Source of the DNA: Plazaster borealis
Lineage: Eukaryota; Echinodermata; Asteroidea; Forcipulatida; Labidiasteridae
NCBI GenBank assembly: GCA_021014325.1
Contig: CM037467.1
Coordinates: 1,860,001-1,924,000, forward strand
Direction of reading: 5' to 3'
DNA length: 64,000 nt
In this document: positions 20,314 through 32,052 of the stretch, piece by piece
Layout of the letters: each line of letters opens with the position of its first letter
Numbering within the stretch: position 1 is the stretch's first letter
Notes under the pieces: model-generated
Database searches by the model: none
The model's input: the letters and a program-made list of their open reading frames with translations, nothing else
What the model was told of the DNA's origin: nothing
Position numbers and translations under genes: made by a program

Positions 20314-20695
20314 TTAAAGGCATCGTACACGTTTGGTAATTGTCAAAGACCAGTGTTCTCACTTGGTGTATCCCAACATATGCATAAAATAACAAGCCTG
20401 TGAAAATTTGGGCTCCATTGGTCATCAAAGTTGCAAGAAAATTATGATAGAAAAAACACCCTTGTTGTACAAATTTGTGTGCTTTCAGATACAGGAATAC
20501 AAACTTCTTGCAAGAAGTTTTTATTATTTTAGTGAGAAATTACCTCTTTCTCAAAAACTACATGTACGTTACTTCAGAGGGAGTCGTTTCTCACAATGTT
20601 TTATACTATCAACAGCTCTCTGTTGCTCGTTACCAAGTCAGTTTTTATGCTAATATATATTTTGAGTAATTACCAAACGTGTACGATGCCTTTAA
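20314..20695 (+). mobile_element. Family A MITE, copy 2
   Basis: TTAA at 20314-20317 and 20692-20695; ends AGGCATCGTACACGTTTGG and the mirrored form. The core CTTCTTGCAAGAAG palindrome is intact. Confidence 0.85.
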
Positions 20696-20751
20696 TCAGT
20701 CAGATTGTTGTTTTTTCGTTCACGCAATTCTGCCCTTTGCTCTCCTACACG

Positions 20752-20830
20752 TAGTCGCGCCAGGAGTGTCAAGTCTGACGGGCATGGCGCGTTATAAATG
20801 TTCAATATTAGCATTATTACCACCGTAGTT
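20752..20830 (+). mobile_element. Retroposon 3' tail fragment
   Basis: GCGCCAGGAGTGTCAAGTCT and GGCGCGTTATAAATGTT match 45667-45720 in the copy at 45536-45736. Confidence 0.55.
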
Positions 20831-21060
20831 CTGCCAGCTAGTACTGATACTGTATTGAGTTATGTGCTAACCCTTGATGCAGTGTGAACTTCCACAGGTT
20901 CAAATGCTATCTAATCAGACCATTGATAAATATTTCAATATCAAATTCAGTTATTGACTTTGTTAAAACTATAGTTTATCATTCTCACGTCCGATTCAAA
21001 ATGTCAAAATGTCAAAGCCCACAAGAATACAAACAAACTAAAAACAAACTAAAACTGCCC

Positions 21061-21242
21061 GGGCCCTGTTTAACAGCAGAAAATGTTGCTCAGCAAATTT
21101 CTTTGCTAAGCAAGATATGAGTAGGGTACCAGTTACAGCAATGGTAACTTTATAGTATTTTGGCTGGTAACAAATTTTTCCTAAGCAAGAGTTTTCTATG
21201 CTTAGCAAGTTTTTGTGCTTACATGCTTTATGAAATTGGGCC
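21061..21242. mobile_element. Family F MITE copy, divergent
   Basis: GGGCCCTGTTTAACAGCAGA start and TTTATGAAATTGGGCC end, with GGTACCAGTTACAGCAATGG inside. It shares its last GGGCC with the next copy. Confidence 0.65.
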
Positions 21243-21419
21243 TTAAGCAGAGAATTATGCTTTTTGACACTTTTCTGCTAAGCAAAAATAAGCAGGATAC
21301 CAGTCACGAATTGTATATGTGACATGGTACTTTGGCTGGTAACCTTACTCTGGTAAGCATAATTTTGTTGTGCTTAGCTACTTGTTGTGCATTAAAAGCA
21401 GCTCTATGAAATTGGACCC
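21238..21419. mobile_element. Family F MITE copy, directly following the previous one
   Basis: Interior GGATACCAGTCACGAATTGT and TGTGACATGGTACTTTGGCT; ends GCTCTATGAAATTGGACCC. Confidence 0.7.
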
Positions 21420-21897
21420 TGGTCAGTGACACTGTCACTCACCTGTCCCCCTCTCAGAGAAATTTCCTGGGGACATTTCAAATGAAACTTAAGCAAGGGT
21501 GGACACAAAAAAAATGAAGAAAGAAAAACAAAAGAAGCGATTAAGTGTGAGGCGCTGTTGCTAGGGTGTTACAAATTCACTGGAAAGTCGGTAAACCTGT
21601 AGGCTTCACGTTCAGTGATCTGGCCTCAAGGTGTCAAAAGTCAGACCACATTAACACAGTGGCAGTCGTTGTATTGAGATGACCCTTAAAAGTGTGTTGA
21701 GCTGGTGTTTGTACCTGGCATGATGGCATCGTTTGTTGGCATTTATGAGTTTGAGTTTCTTTTGTCACTTGTGTACAAACTTATTCTGTGTGTATGGTCA
21801 TTAAAAAGCAATGACCCTACATAAAAATTTCTAGGCACCTGGTCAATGCCTTGGTGCCCTTTGAAACGTGCCAGTTGAAATTAACCTTTCCCTCATC

Positions 21898-22235
21898 AGG
21901 GCTTGAAATTAACACTGGACTGCAGGCACAAGGCCAGTAATTGTAGCGTTGGGCCAGTGAACTCACAGCCAGACAAGTCTGAACATAAGGCTACCTCATT
22001 GTGTAATAAACTGTACCTTTGTAAAAAAAAATGTTGACTATATGAATCTGTTAAATATCTTTCAATTCTGTTGAGTATCGAAGTAAAACTAAAAGACATG
22101 TACAAGGCAAATGAGATAGATTTTCTCTTAGTGCTTGTTCAACTCGTTTTGATTCTGGGTCTTGTAAAATAAAATTCTGGTCCAGTAAAAATTAGGAGCT
22201 ACATGTACAAGCCCTGCAGTCTTGTTGATACATGT
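21898..22235 (+). repeat. Family I dispersed repeat
   Basis: Starts AGGGCTTGAAATTAACACTG, contains TTTCAATTCTGTTGAGTATC and TTTTCTCTTAGTGCTTGTTC, and ends GAGCTACATGTACAAGCCCTG. Related copies are 29846-30300, 31465-31735 and 62213-62600. Partly mirrored ends (GGGCTTG, CAAGCCC) suggest a DNA element; the class is unassigned. Confidence 0.6.
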
Positions 22236-23173
22236 ATTCCCCCCAAATTCGAGCCCAGCTCATGTGCCCTTTGCTGAAGCAAAACTGCCTTGCCCCCATT
22301 TACTGTAGTAAAACTGTACCAGGCCTGCATTATTAACCAACATCCCGGCATATTTTTGTTTGCCTGATAGAAAAACGTCAAGAAAGTGCGCCCGACAACA
22401 AAGTCATCAGCTCAACTAATGTGCAAAGTTGTAAATTCAAGGAAATTATATCATTAACAATTGTTTTTGTTATTCATAAGTCAAGTAGGAATAATAAATT
22501 CCTCGTGTGGATTGATCAGCATGTCTTTGGATTACAATTACATGTAACTCTTTCTATTTAATTGTAATACAGTACATGTACAGTGTCAAGGCCCTATGTT
22601 TTTTCCAGGAAGGAATTTTATTGAAAATCGACCTGCTACTTAGAAAAAATGTTGTACAGCCCAGAAGAAGGTCGCAGAGCCTTAGGGCCTTCTGCCTTGT
22701 ACTGGACAAAATTATGGTTGACCCAGAATACTTTGAAATCCCATCACTGGTTTTACACTGATTGAACTTAGCAATATTTTCCGATTTTAAAGCAGCTGTA
22801 CATTGTATGAAATATTGCCCCACGGTTTTAGATGTTGAGTTATAAATGGTACGATTTGATGCTGTAAGTATTTTGGTTGATACAGGAAAGACTTCCTCCC
22901 TCAAAAAGAACTTGAATTGCTCTGTAATTATCGATGCTGCAAGCATTGCCTCAATTGATTTTGTTTCCGGAGCACGAGCCCGAGTTATTAAATTGGTACA
23001 CTATTCTTATTAGACTGTATCTAGTGCATGCCCATCTGTTTTCCATGTCCTACCTACATCCTTCATCTATTTAGGCATCCAATTTCATTCAAATAGTTCC
23101 CATGCCCCATTTCGTGTCTCTGCTTACTTTGGACTTCTGCGCTTAATACTGTCACGATTCTCTATTTACACCA
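22236..23173. other. Intronic DNA, nothing recognised
   Basis: Short overlapping open frames on both strands at 22554-22946 match no family I know. Confidence 0.35.
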
Positions 23174-23547
23174 TTAATGGCACTGAACACGTTTGGAAAT
23201 TGTCAAAGACCAGTGTTCTCACTTGGTGTATCCCAACATATGCATAAAATAACAAACCTGTGAAAACTTGGGCTCAATTGGTCATCGAAGTTGCAAGAAA
23301 ATGATGATAGAAAAAACACCCTTGTTGTACAAATTTGTGTGCTTTCAGATAGGAATAAAACCTTCTTGCAAGAAGTTTTTATTATTTTAGTGAGAAATTA
23401 CCTCTTTCTCAAAAACTACGTTACTTCAGAGGGAGTCGTTTCCTACAATGTTTTATACTATCATCAGCTCTCCGTTGCTTGTTACCAAGTAAGTTTTTAT
23501 GCTAATATTTGTTTTGAGTCATTTCCAAACGTGTACTGTGCCTTTAA
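23174..23547 (+). mobile_element. Family A MITE, copy 3
   Basis: TTAA at 23174-23177 and 23544-23547. The start reads TGGCACTGAACACG (first base changed). Confidence 0.85.
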
Positions 23548-23686
23548 GCTCAAGGCCTGTATGTATGTAGATAGTCCTTCATTGCCATTGGTTGAATAAC
23601 ATTGGTTTGAACTATTTTTGTTATTTGGAAAGTTTGTATACTCTTTATTTCACGTGGGAGGGTTTGTACATGTACCAGCACACAGA

Positions 23687-23885
23687 GCTGCCAACTCTCC
23701 CTGATTCTGCAGAAAGTTTCCCTGAAAATAAACCAGATTTTCCATGTTCTGATGAACAGATTTGGAAAATCTCCCTGATTATGGAAACCTTTTTCTATTT
23801 TACATGTATGTTGAATGCAGTTCTAAAATATCTCCCTGATTATTGTAAAAAAATCTCCCTGATTGCAAATGTTGGCAGGTCTGCA
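23687..23885. repeat. Repeat with CTCCCTGATT blocks and CTGCCAAC/GTTGGCAG ends
   Basis: GAGCTGCCAACTCTCCCTGA at the left and ATGTTGGCAGGTCTGC at the right are inverted; TCTCCCTGATT occurs four times. 50970-51055 is a partial second copy. Confidence 0.55.
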
Positions 23886-24212
23886 CACATGCATGAAACT
23901 TGTGCCTTTGTTGATGGGCTGGGTGTCAAGGGACCATACTCATGTAGGTCACCCTTTGATTTGCTCTGCCATTGGTATAGATCTAGGAAACAATATTGGA
24001 GCTTAATTTTTTTTTTGGGGGGGGGGGGGCTAATGACCCTAAATATATGCAGATGACCTTCCACACGCATAATGCCGTAGTGTATTTGGAAATGTTCGTG
24101 CACTTCTTGCACTGCACTCACTGTAGGGTTTTAATTAAATGGTATGAAAAATGCTAATATTAATAATACATGATGTAGCACACAAATTGTTAAAAGTGTA
24201 CAGTATGTATTT

Positions 24213-24497
24213 GTTTTGCTCAAACCTGTTGGAAAAACTGAATTGTAAATTTTGTTTCAATTCAAGCGTGTATTTTCAAGAAGTTCCAGAATTTGAATAC
24301 AAATGTACAAACAATAATTTGTTTTTGCACAAACCTTTTGGAAAAGCTGAATTTAAAATATAGTTTTTAAATACAAGAGTGTAATTTCCAGAATTTCCAG
24401 AATTTGAACATTTTTTTTTTTTTGCACAAACCTGTCATGAAAAACGAATTGAGAATGTTGTTTTCCAATTCAAGCATGTAATTTCCAGAATTTCCCC
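24213..24497 (+). repeat. Degenerate tandem repeat, unit about 110 bp, nearly three copies
   Basis: TTTGCACAAACC recurs near 24322 and 24420 with a related CTCAAACCTG near 24220, each followed by GGAAAA-CTGAATT and then GTGTAATTTCCAGAATTT-type blocks. Confidence 0.6.
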
Positions 24498-25053
24498 GCT
24501 GGGCTTTCTCATCAGCAAGTAATCAACCCTCCCACCTACGTTCATCAACAATATTTTGAACTCCATTGAACTAAAAAAACCCTCAACATTACTGCCAACA
24601 CGCAATTGTTTTTTTCGCATCATCAGTCTCTCTTACTGGCAGACATCATTTTTTGTTGGATAATGTTAACGGACGCCAGCATGGCCATAAAATAGCCCCC
24701 CCCCCACAGTTATACTCATATGGAGGTAAATTAGGAGCTTTTCTTGTTGCGACTTAATGCGACATTTTGCTACAGGCTGTAGCGGGGTCTCACCCGTTAA
24801 CAATTCCCTCTGGGAGCCATGAATGTTTTCCGACGAGATAGAACGGAAATGGCTGAAATTGTCGGAATTAAAGGTGGGAAGACGTTTCAATGATCGAAAT
24901 GGAAGAAGAAAAAAAATCTTAATTGGAATTTAAACATGCATGGACAGACAGCGTAAATGCATTTTTTGACCAGGAGGAAAGCTATTTTTGACATTTTCAG
25001 CATACTTATGTATATCAAGAAGCAATGCAGGGAACTAAACATGGACAAACTAC

Positions 25054-25646
25054 ATCATGCAGGATTCTGCCCAGGATTTCTTAAGTGCCGGAATTTTTTT
25101 TCCCTGGTACGGTCAAGTCGATTTCCTTTCGATCGTGCACGGAGTGGTTACACACGTGCGCCCTGCAGCTGTGCCTTGAATGTACATGTAGGCCTCCATA
25201 GTGCGCGCACGCCTTTACCGCCATAGGAAAACAGTTTACAGCATCTATAGCATGGTGCTTACTCTGCAATTCATTTTCCTTTGTATTAAACGCTATAGAA
25301 TAGGGTACGCAACATGATGAAACTGGTATCATGTTATTCCAAGCGTAAAGCTATAATCAGCGTGATGGAAACCATTGCGAAATCAATGCGAGTTTCGTTG
25401 GATATAATGTACATCGTACAGGCGGGAGGGATGCTCGATCCTGGATCATTAAAATAGACTCAAACCAAAGTAGGCTACTCAAAACTTTGGATGAAGCTTT
25501 TTACTGGTAAATAATCTTTTTTACACGATGTTCAAAATATTTTGTAGGAAATGGGCAAAAAAAGGAAGGAAAATGTGTGGTGGTCGGAAAACGAAATAAT
25601 TCTGCTCGTGGTGGCACCGACCACCGTGGGCAGAACCCTGATCATG
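25054..25646. mobile_element. 581-bp hAT-like MITE with 6-bp target duplication ATCATG
   Basis: ATCATG at 25054-25059 and 25641-25646. The element starts CAGGATTCTGCCCAGG and ends CCGTGGGCAGAACCCTG (inverted). No transposase frame was found. The terminus resembles family H (CAGGGTTCT-CCC). Confidence 0.7.
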
Positions 25647-26618
25647 CAGGGCAAGAGTCTAATAATCTAAGCATCGGGCCAGAAACCCCTCAACCAAACA
25701 AGCCCAGCAGTCTAGTAGTATTTTTTCCAAAATAGGGCCTACTTTTTAAGATCCATCCTACCGAGGGTCATCGTTTGGTTTTTGTCAACTTAATGCTGAT
25801 TTATAAGCAAAATTATCAAGAAAGATACAATAAAAGTCACACGTGAAAGTTTTAGCCAAATACAGTGTCTCATTGTTGAGAAAACAGCAACAAACTGTCA
25901 CAGTGTTTTCACAAGAACGTCGAATCCATCCACATTTAGCGAGGTGACAGCAGGTACCAACCGCATCTCTGGCTGCAGCATTCACGACCGCACACCAGTC
26001 CCCAGAAATCTGAGAGACGATTCATGCATCAACTCGTTTCTCAGATTCAAACGTTATTTATTGATTTCTAATCAACGGGGGGGCATTTCAGATGAAATAA
26101 TTCCGCAAGATGCTTACTACCATTACCATCTTTATATAACAAGTAAGCTTTTAAATTTGAATCCTACATGTATGTTGGTCTTGAAAATGCAACGCTGCCA
26201 ATTGCAGTTATCCGCAATACACAGATGACCCGTATAAATGTTAAAATGCCACAGGCAACTTGGCAAATCATGATGTCCCGCGCCGTTGCATCTCAGCGAT
26301 GGGTCAAAACCTCATAATAATGAGACACTGAGGTCTCAGCTCAACACCAGTCTAATCGATAATAGTTGAATAACCACTGTAAGAATATTCAGCGATAATT
26401 TCCTCGACCTTCATAACGCAGCCCTCTTCAGTTTACCGACGAGGGCACCTTTGACCTTCGTTCTCGTCGTGATTTGTTTCGACCGACCATATTCAATCAT
26501 TGGCTTCCCGCTTACCTCATGAATAAATGAATATTAATGAGTTTTGGTGGTGGCCCTTTATAGGTCAAGATTTCAGTATTTAAATTTACAGTACTCGTTT
26601 GTCAATAGGATTTTGTGC
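25647..26618. other. Intronic DNA, one repeat fragment
   Basis: 25650-25735 (ATCGGGCCAGAAACCCCTCA, ACAAGCCCAGCAGTCTAGT) resembles the left part of family I. The rest, including the G+C-richer 26270-26520, is not recognised. Confidence 0.35.
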
Positions 26619-26967
26619 TTAAAGGGATGGTATACCTTTGGTAATTAATTACCATAACAACTTACTTGGAAAGAGCACTGGAGAGCTGTTGATATTATAA
26701 AACATTGTTAGAAACAGCACCCTTTGAAGTAATGCAGTTTTAGAGAAAGAGGTAATTTTTTCCCCCATAATTTAAATCTGCTTCTCAGGCATCTTAAAGC
26801 ACACAATTCTATGCAACAAGGGTATTTTTTCTTTCATTATTTTCTTGCAACTTCGATGACCAATTGAGCCAAAATTTTCACAGGTTTGTTGTTTTATGCA
26901 TATGTTGGGATACACCAAGTGAGGATACTGGTCTTTGACAATTAACAAAAGTATACCCTGCCTTTAA
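26619..26967 (-). mobile_element. Family C TTAA-flanked MITE, complete
   Basis: TTAA at 26619-26622 and 26964-26967; starts AGGGATGGTATACCTTTGGT and ends AAAAGTATACCCTGCCT. The right two thirds (TTTCTTGCAACTTCGATGAC, CATATGTTGGGATACACCAA) are shared with family A, but the centre is CTTCTCAGGCATCTTAAAG, not the A palindrome. Confidence 0.8.
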
Positions 26968-27489
26968 TAAGCTAGAATTTGTTTTGAATATACAAATACA
27001 ATTCTTTATTGTGACTGCATTAAAAATACAGATAATTGTGTTCCATTGGCATATTTGGAGACATTAAATTCACAAAACAAATACTTTAAACAACAAGCAC
27101 AGTAACAACAATACCAAGTAAACACCAAATATACAGAAAATTCAGTAATACTTACAATTCCATACATGTGTACAAGTTCAAACATTTGGAGAACATTTGT
27201 GTTAAATACAAAACAACAATTATGGGACTTGTACAATGGTCAAATCATTTAATTTCATATCATGTTTTTACTTCGCTTTATAAAAACAGTAACAAGATAT
27301 TAAAAAATCATGAATAAATAAAATAAAATTACATGAAATTGCACTAGATGGCAAAACAAAATTTTAGTGGAAAAAAACACAAAACAATACTAAACAAAAC
27401 CAAACAAGAAAACATACATCATCCCATCATTAATTCAGGAAAATCTATTTGTTGTTGAACCATATTGCTGTAAGTCCTGTTGCTTGTCA

Positions 27490-27834
27490 ACGGCACTGAC
27501 ATGACTGAACACGTTTGGTAATTGTCAAAGACCAGTGTTCTCACTGTGAAAATTTGGGCTCAATTGGTCGTCGAAGTTGCAAGAAAATGATGAAAGAAAA
27601 AACACCCTTGTTGTGCAAATGTGTGTGCATTCAGATAGGAATAAAAACTTCTTGCAAGAAGTTTTTATTATTTAAGTGAGAAATTACCTCTTTCTCAAAA
27701 ACTACGTTACTTCAGAGGGAGTGGTTTCCTACAATGTTTTATACTATCAACAGCTCTCCGTTGCTTGTTACCAAGTAAGTTTTTATGCTAATATTTGTTT
27801 TTGAGTCATTACCAGACGTGTACGATACCTTTAA
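27490..27834 (+). mobile_element. Family A MITE, copy 4, internally deleted
   Basis: The left end is scrambled (CGGCACTGACATGACTGAAC), and the segment that follows CTCACT in other copies (CCAACATATGCATAAAATAA) is missing. The right end CCTTTAA is intact at 27828-27834. Confidence 0.8.
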
Positions 27835-27835
27835 T

Positions 27836-27985
27836 ATGGTGCCATGTAAAGGAGTAGGTCTCATACTTACGTAGCCCCACATACCTTGCAGGAAAATACT
27901 GAATGTTGAAGTGCCTTGAGCGTCACTGAGTGACGGATATGAGCGCTATATATATAAGAAGCCACTATTATATTATTATTATGTA
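27836..27985 (+). mobile_element. Retroposon 3' tail ending in (ATT)n
   Basis: CCCCACATACCTTGCAGGAA and GAGCGCTATATATATAAGAA, then ATTATTATTATT. The first block is shared with 45640-45660 and 59210-59230. Confidence 0.55.
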
Positions 27986-29553
27986 TTGTACATTGTAAGC
28001 TCTGCAGTCTGTATGCTAATGTGAGTCAAAGCAAAAACATTTTTGTTTAGAAATCCCCGATTTATATACTGTAATTAAATTGGGCGAAACTTATCAGTGT
28101 TATTTTCCCACCATGCAATCTTTCCCTGAACTCTAGAGACCGCCATCTGAAATTCCTGACGGTGTGCCTTTTTTGTTCTTACATAATAAGCCATTTTGAG
28201 GTATGGACACAATCTTTTGTAATTGCCTTATTTTAGGATGAATTAAGTTGTTTTTAAATTTAAATGAATTGAATTGAATACTATAGACCTTTCTATTGTT
28301 GACAAACAAACTGCACTGGTTGGAATGGACGGCGGAAAGCAAAACAAAATCGTGTTAACAGATGTTGTGACCAAGTTCAACATTTCTGCAAACTTTCAAT
28401 AAAAACAAAACAAAAAAACATCCCATGATTGGTTGCTTTGTTTCCAACAAATTCAACACTATTTTTGAATAGTTGTGTGACATTGTTACAAACTGTGGCT
28501 ATCTGTTTTTGCTTTGCACTTATGGCTTCCCATAGTTTTCTAACCTCGGTTGGCAAAAACTCTGGCTGTGACATTGCTACATGTATAGAAAGGTGTGTTA
28601 CACTCAGTATAAAGGGTAAATCTGCCTGTATACATTGTACATACTGTGTACCATATACAGTACACCCAAACCAAGCAGTGTACTCCTATAGCATCCATCA
28701 TCGTATCTCAAAAATGACTAATAGAATTAATTTGTTTTAATCAATTAATTATACGTTGTGAAGATCTCATTAGCTCAACATTCATCGCATTATTGAATTG
28801 TTATCATCTGATTGGGTACACTTTGTTCCTTAATTCAACTGATTAGATTGAAGTCTGTTGCTAATTGGCCGATGCATTCTACAGCGTATCATTTTTTTTA
28901 GTGTTCTCATCTTAGACACCTGTCTACCGGTATCGTTTTAAATAAAAAAAAACTGCAAACACACCTGGCACAGGGGGAACAGGTAAACGGCCAGCGGACA
29001 AACAAAACGTGATCCGGCAGGGTGATGTAGTCCACCGTAATGTATCTTGCCATCTTACACCATATTAGTTGGAAGGGGGCATTAGTTTCAGAAGGACAGG
29101 GGAAACAAAAATATATACCAAATCGATTTTCATCTCCATTGCAAACTGCAGCTGCTATTTTTTTCTTCTGTCGTGTTTGTTCTCTGGCATGGTTTCGAAC
29201 GGCCGGTCAGCGCTCGGTCAACGTTCAGATTTTTTTCCCCCCTTCTTTTCTGTCTCCTGCGTTTTGGGATGATGGGATACAGCAGCTCCGCAGCGGGCTT
29301 GCACTTGGACGTGCATTTTCTTTTCGAGTGATACTTAACCTTTTCGCTGGACTCGGGAGTTTTAAAGCCAACCGGGCCATTTTTTTTCCTTTCAAGATCG
29401 TGAAACGTCCAGGGAGCCATTGAGGAGGATATTTTATTTTCTTGAAAACAAGTTGCCATGACTTTATTACGTAGGGCTTAATCCTCAAGACATTTACGGC
29501 TCCAAACAGATCCGTGGGTGAGGCATATATCGTATTTGCTTAGTAAGCAGTTT
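27986..29553. other. Intronic DNA, nothing recognised
   Basis: Overlapping short open frames at 29040-29490 on both strands were examined and show no family resemblance. Confidence 0.35.
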
Positions 29554-29791
29554 CAGGTTTGCCCTTAACTTAGTGACTGGCCAGCAGGACCAGTTAGCTT
29601 GTTATTTCACTAGTCCATCAGCTTTTTCACTAGTTCGTAATTCAAGAAATAGGGATGCTTTTCAACACTGAAATTGCCAGCCATACAACTTGAAGAGAAT
29701 ATTGACTGGTCCTCGGGTGTTAAAACTGGCCTACATCACATGTATGGCCAGCGGACCACTGTTATTAGTTTTAAGTTAAGGGAGAACGCTG
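29554..29791. mobile_element. Family J MITE copy
   Basis: CAGGTTTGCCCTTAACTTAG at the left and AAGTTAAGGGAGAACGCTG at the right. Flanks AGTTT/AGTTA are a near-match 5-bp duplication. Confidence 0.7.
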
Positions 29792-29845
29792 AGTTAGCAA
29801 CATGTAAATTTTTACTCATTGATTATGAGTGTAACCTTGATGTAC

Positions 29846-30300
29846 CAGGGCTTAAATTTGTGGGTAAAATTCTACAAGATCACAGGGGTACACAGGGCTT
29901 GTAGCTGAGAATTTTTACTGGACCAGAATTGATTTTACAAGACCATAATCTAAATGAGAAAGAACTTTCTACAAAGTTTAACATACTGCACATTGTATAA
30001 ACTGTTTTATTTGAACAAACAGTAAGGGAAGATTTGTCTTAGTCTTATAGGTGAGTGTACTTTTTGATACTCGACAGAATTGAAAGATTTTTACCAGACT
30101 CAAAAGTCAACATTTGAACATTTTAATTTTTGTTTAAAGATAATTAGACAGAGAGGTAATTATTCAATTGAAAAACAAGACAGTCAGAGTTGTCTGGTCC
30201 TGAGTATATCAATTGAATAATATTAGCTCTCTGTCTAATTATCTAACTGGCCCAAAGGTAAAATCACTTGCCTCGGGCATAGTCCAGTGTAAAATTCGAG
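29846..30300 (-). repeat. Family I repeat containing a 35-bp-arm hairpin
   Basis: CAGGGCTTGTAGCTGAGAAT, TACTGGACCAGAAT and ATACTCGACAGAATTGAAAG match family I reversed. 30138-30171 (AGATAATTAGACAGAGAGG through TTCAATTGA) is mirrored at 30207-30244. Confidence 0.55.
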
Positions 30301-30345
30301 CCATGTGTACTTGTACACTAGGGTTGCAGAGATTGGCCATGTGCC

Positions 30346-30734
30346 CAAGGGTCTATACACATTTGGTAATGACTCTGAAAATTAATGGCAATAAAAACTT
30401 ACTTGGTAAGAAGTACAGCAGCTTTGGATAGTGCATTTTGAGAAACTATCACTTTGAAGTACTGCGGTTATGGAAAAAGACATTACTTTTTATCCCAACG
30501 AATTTGAATCTGAGAAGCAATACCGCAGTTAACGTTTCTCAAATTGTGTATTCCAATTGCAGATTAATCTTCCTGCGTGGACATAACCGCTCCAGATTTT
30601 TGACAATATCTCAAAAAGGCTATCACCTTTTGAAATTAAATTTCACAGGTTTTTTTATGGTACATATCTACAACTGTATAGGATTGAAACAAACAGTGGG
30701 ATCCAATAACGGAATGTATACAATCCCTTTTTAA
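30346..30734 (+). mobile_element. Family B MITE, longest copy
   Basis: AAGGGTCTATACACATTTGG at the left; CCTGCGTGGACATAACCGCT inside; AATGTATACAATCCCTTTTTAA at the right. It shows the full family B layout of about 385 bp. Confidence 0.75.
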
Positions 30735-31231
30735 AAAATAAAAACAAGTTTAAACACAGTCAATCATGATCACTGCATTGAGTGTTAACTCAGGTCAATG
30801 ATTCACTGGTTTATTGCCCTGGAAGATTTTTTTTTTTTGGGAACACAATGATCACATTTGCCATACTGCGAAGATCTCAATCTGATAAAGAAATGCTCAA
30901 TGCACCTTGCTATCCACTGACCGAAAAAAATACGTTCCCTACCGCCTGACCACTGGCCGTTAATATTATTTTTTCCCTCGCTCAGGATGTGGTTGTATTG
31001 TTTAAATGCACGTCTGTCTAAAACGCTTGATATAAGACTAACATTTTTATTGATTTGTGAGGTGCAATGTAACCATGGTGCCGGTGGAATTTTACTCCCA
31101 AAATTAATTGAGCGATTTATTTGAAATATTTTGTTCTACCATGAGACCACTGAGGGATATTTTGTACAGGAAGGGAGAAGGGATTTGATAAAATTTGTAT
31201 GTAGAATTCAAAACTGTATGATTTCATGGTA

Positions 31232-31267
31232 TTTTTTTTTTTTTTTTTTTTTTTTGGGGGGGGGGGG
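31232..31267. repeat. T24-G12 homopolymer tract
   Basis: 24 T followed by 12 G. Similar T-then-G runs occur at 24007-24030. Confidence 0.9.
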
Positions 31268-31295
31268 CGGATGACGATGTTGTATGCTTTAGTTC

Positions 31296-31463
31296 CATGG
31301 TTCTCCCCAGGTTGGTTTTTTAAATTGGGGGGCATTCTGGACCCAATTCTTTGAAGTTTGGCCGAAGCATGCTGAATTGAAACTAGGTCTTTGGAATGTT
31401 TTCTACTTGGTGTTTATCTTAGTTTTAAAAGCCCTACTGCGCAATCTGGAAAATTCTACTCGT
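31296..31463 (+). mobile_element. Family H MITE, left half
   Basis: CATGGTTCTCCCCAGGTTGG, TTGGCCGAAGCATGCTGAAT and TTTTCTACTTGGTGTTTATC. It stops before the second half. Confidence 0.65.
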
Positions 31464-31464
31464 C

Positions 31465-31735
31465 TTGGTTTTTTTTTCCAATTCAACATCTTTGTCTCAA
31501 AAGAATGATGTTCAAATGTTGAGTTTAAGTCTCACAAATATCTTTCAATACTGCTGAGTATCACCCATAAAACAGAAGAGATAAATCTTCTCTTAGTGTT
31601 TGTTCAAATAAAACTGTGTTCTCATTTTGATTCTAGTCTCTTCTCATTTTGATTCTGGTCCAGTAAAGATTCTGAGCTACAAGTCCTGCTGTCTTGAAGA
31701 TATTTTCCCCAAATTCAAGCCCTGCAGACTATTTA
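31465..31735 (+). repeat. Family I repeat copy
   Basis: CAATACTGCTGAGTATCACC, TCTTCTCTTAGTGTTTGTTC and TGGTCCAGTAAAGATTCTGA, ending AATTCAAGCCCTGCAG. Confidence 0.55.
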
Positions 31736-31854
31736 GTTCTACTTGCTGAGTGGATTGGACACAACAGAAAGCACAAAATCATATCAACATGCCTCCTATG
31801 TTGACCGACAGCAATTTATCTTGTAATGATGGGAATTGGCTGCACACCAAATAT

Positions 31855-32052
31855 TACCTTGCCCTTTGCAAGAGGACATTTGAGACCATGTTTATGAAAT
31901 ATTCATCTTGATCCCAATAAACCAATTTGTCTTATATTGTGTAAATTTACAAACATATAGTCCTTGCCCTTGTACAAGAGGACATTTGAGACTGTGTTTA
32001 TGAAATATTCATTTGGATTCCTAAACTAATTTGTCTTTTATTGTGTAATTGT
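31855..32052 (+). repeat. Tandem duplication, unit about 100 bp, two copies
   Basis: CAAGAGGACATTTGAGAC and GTTTATGAAATATTCAT-TTG, then AATTTGTCTT-TATTGTGTAA, appear at 31868-31945 and 31975-32050. Confidence 0.7.
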
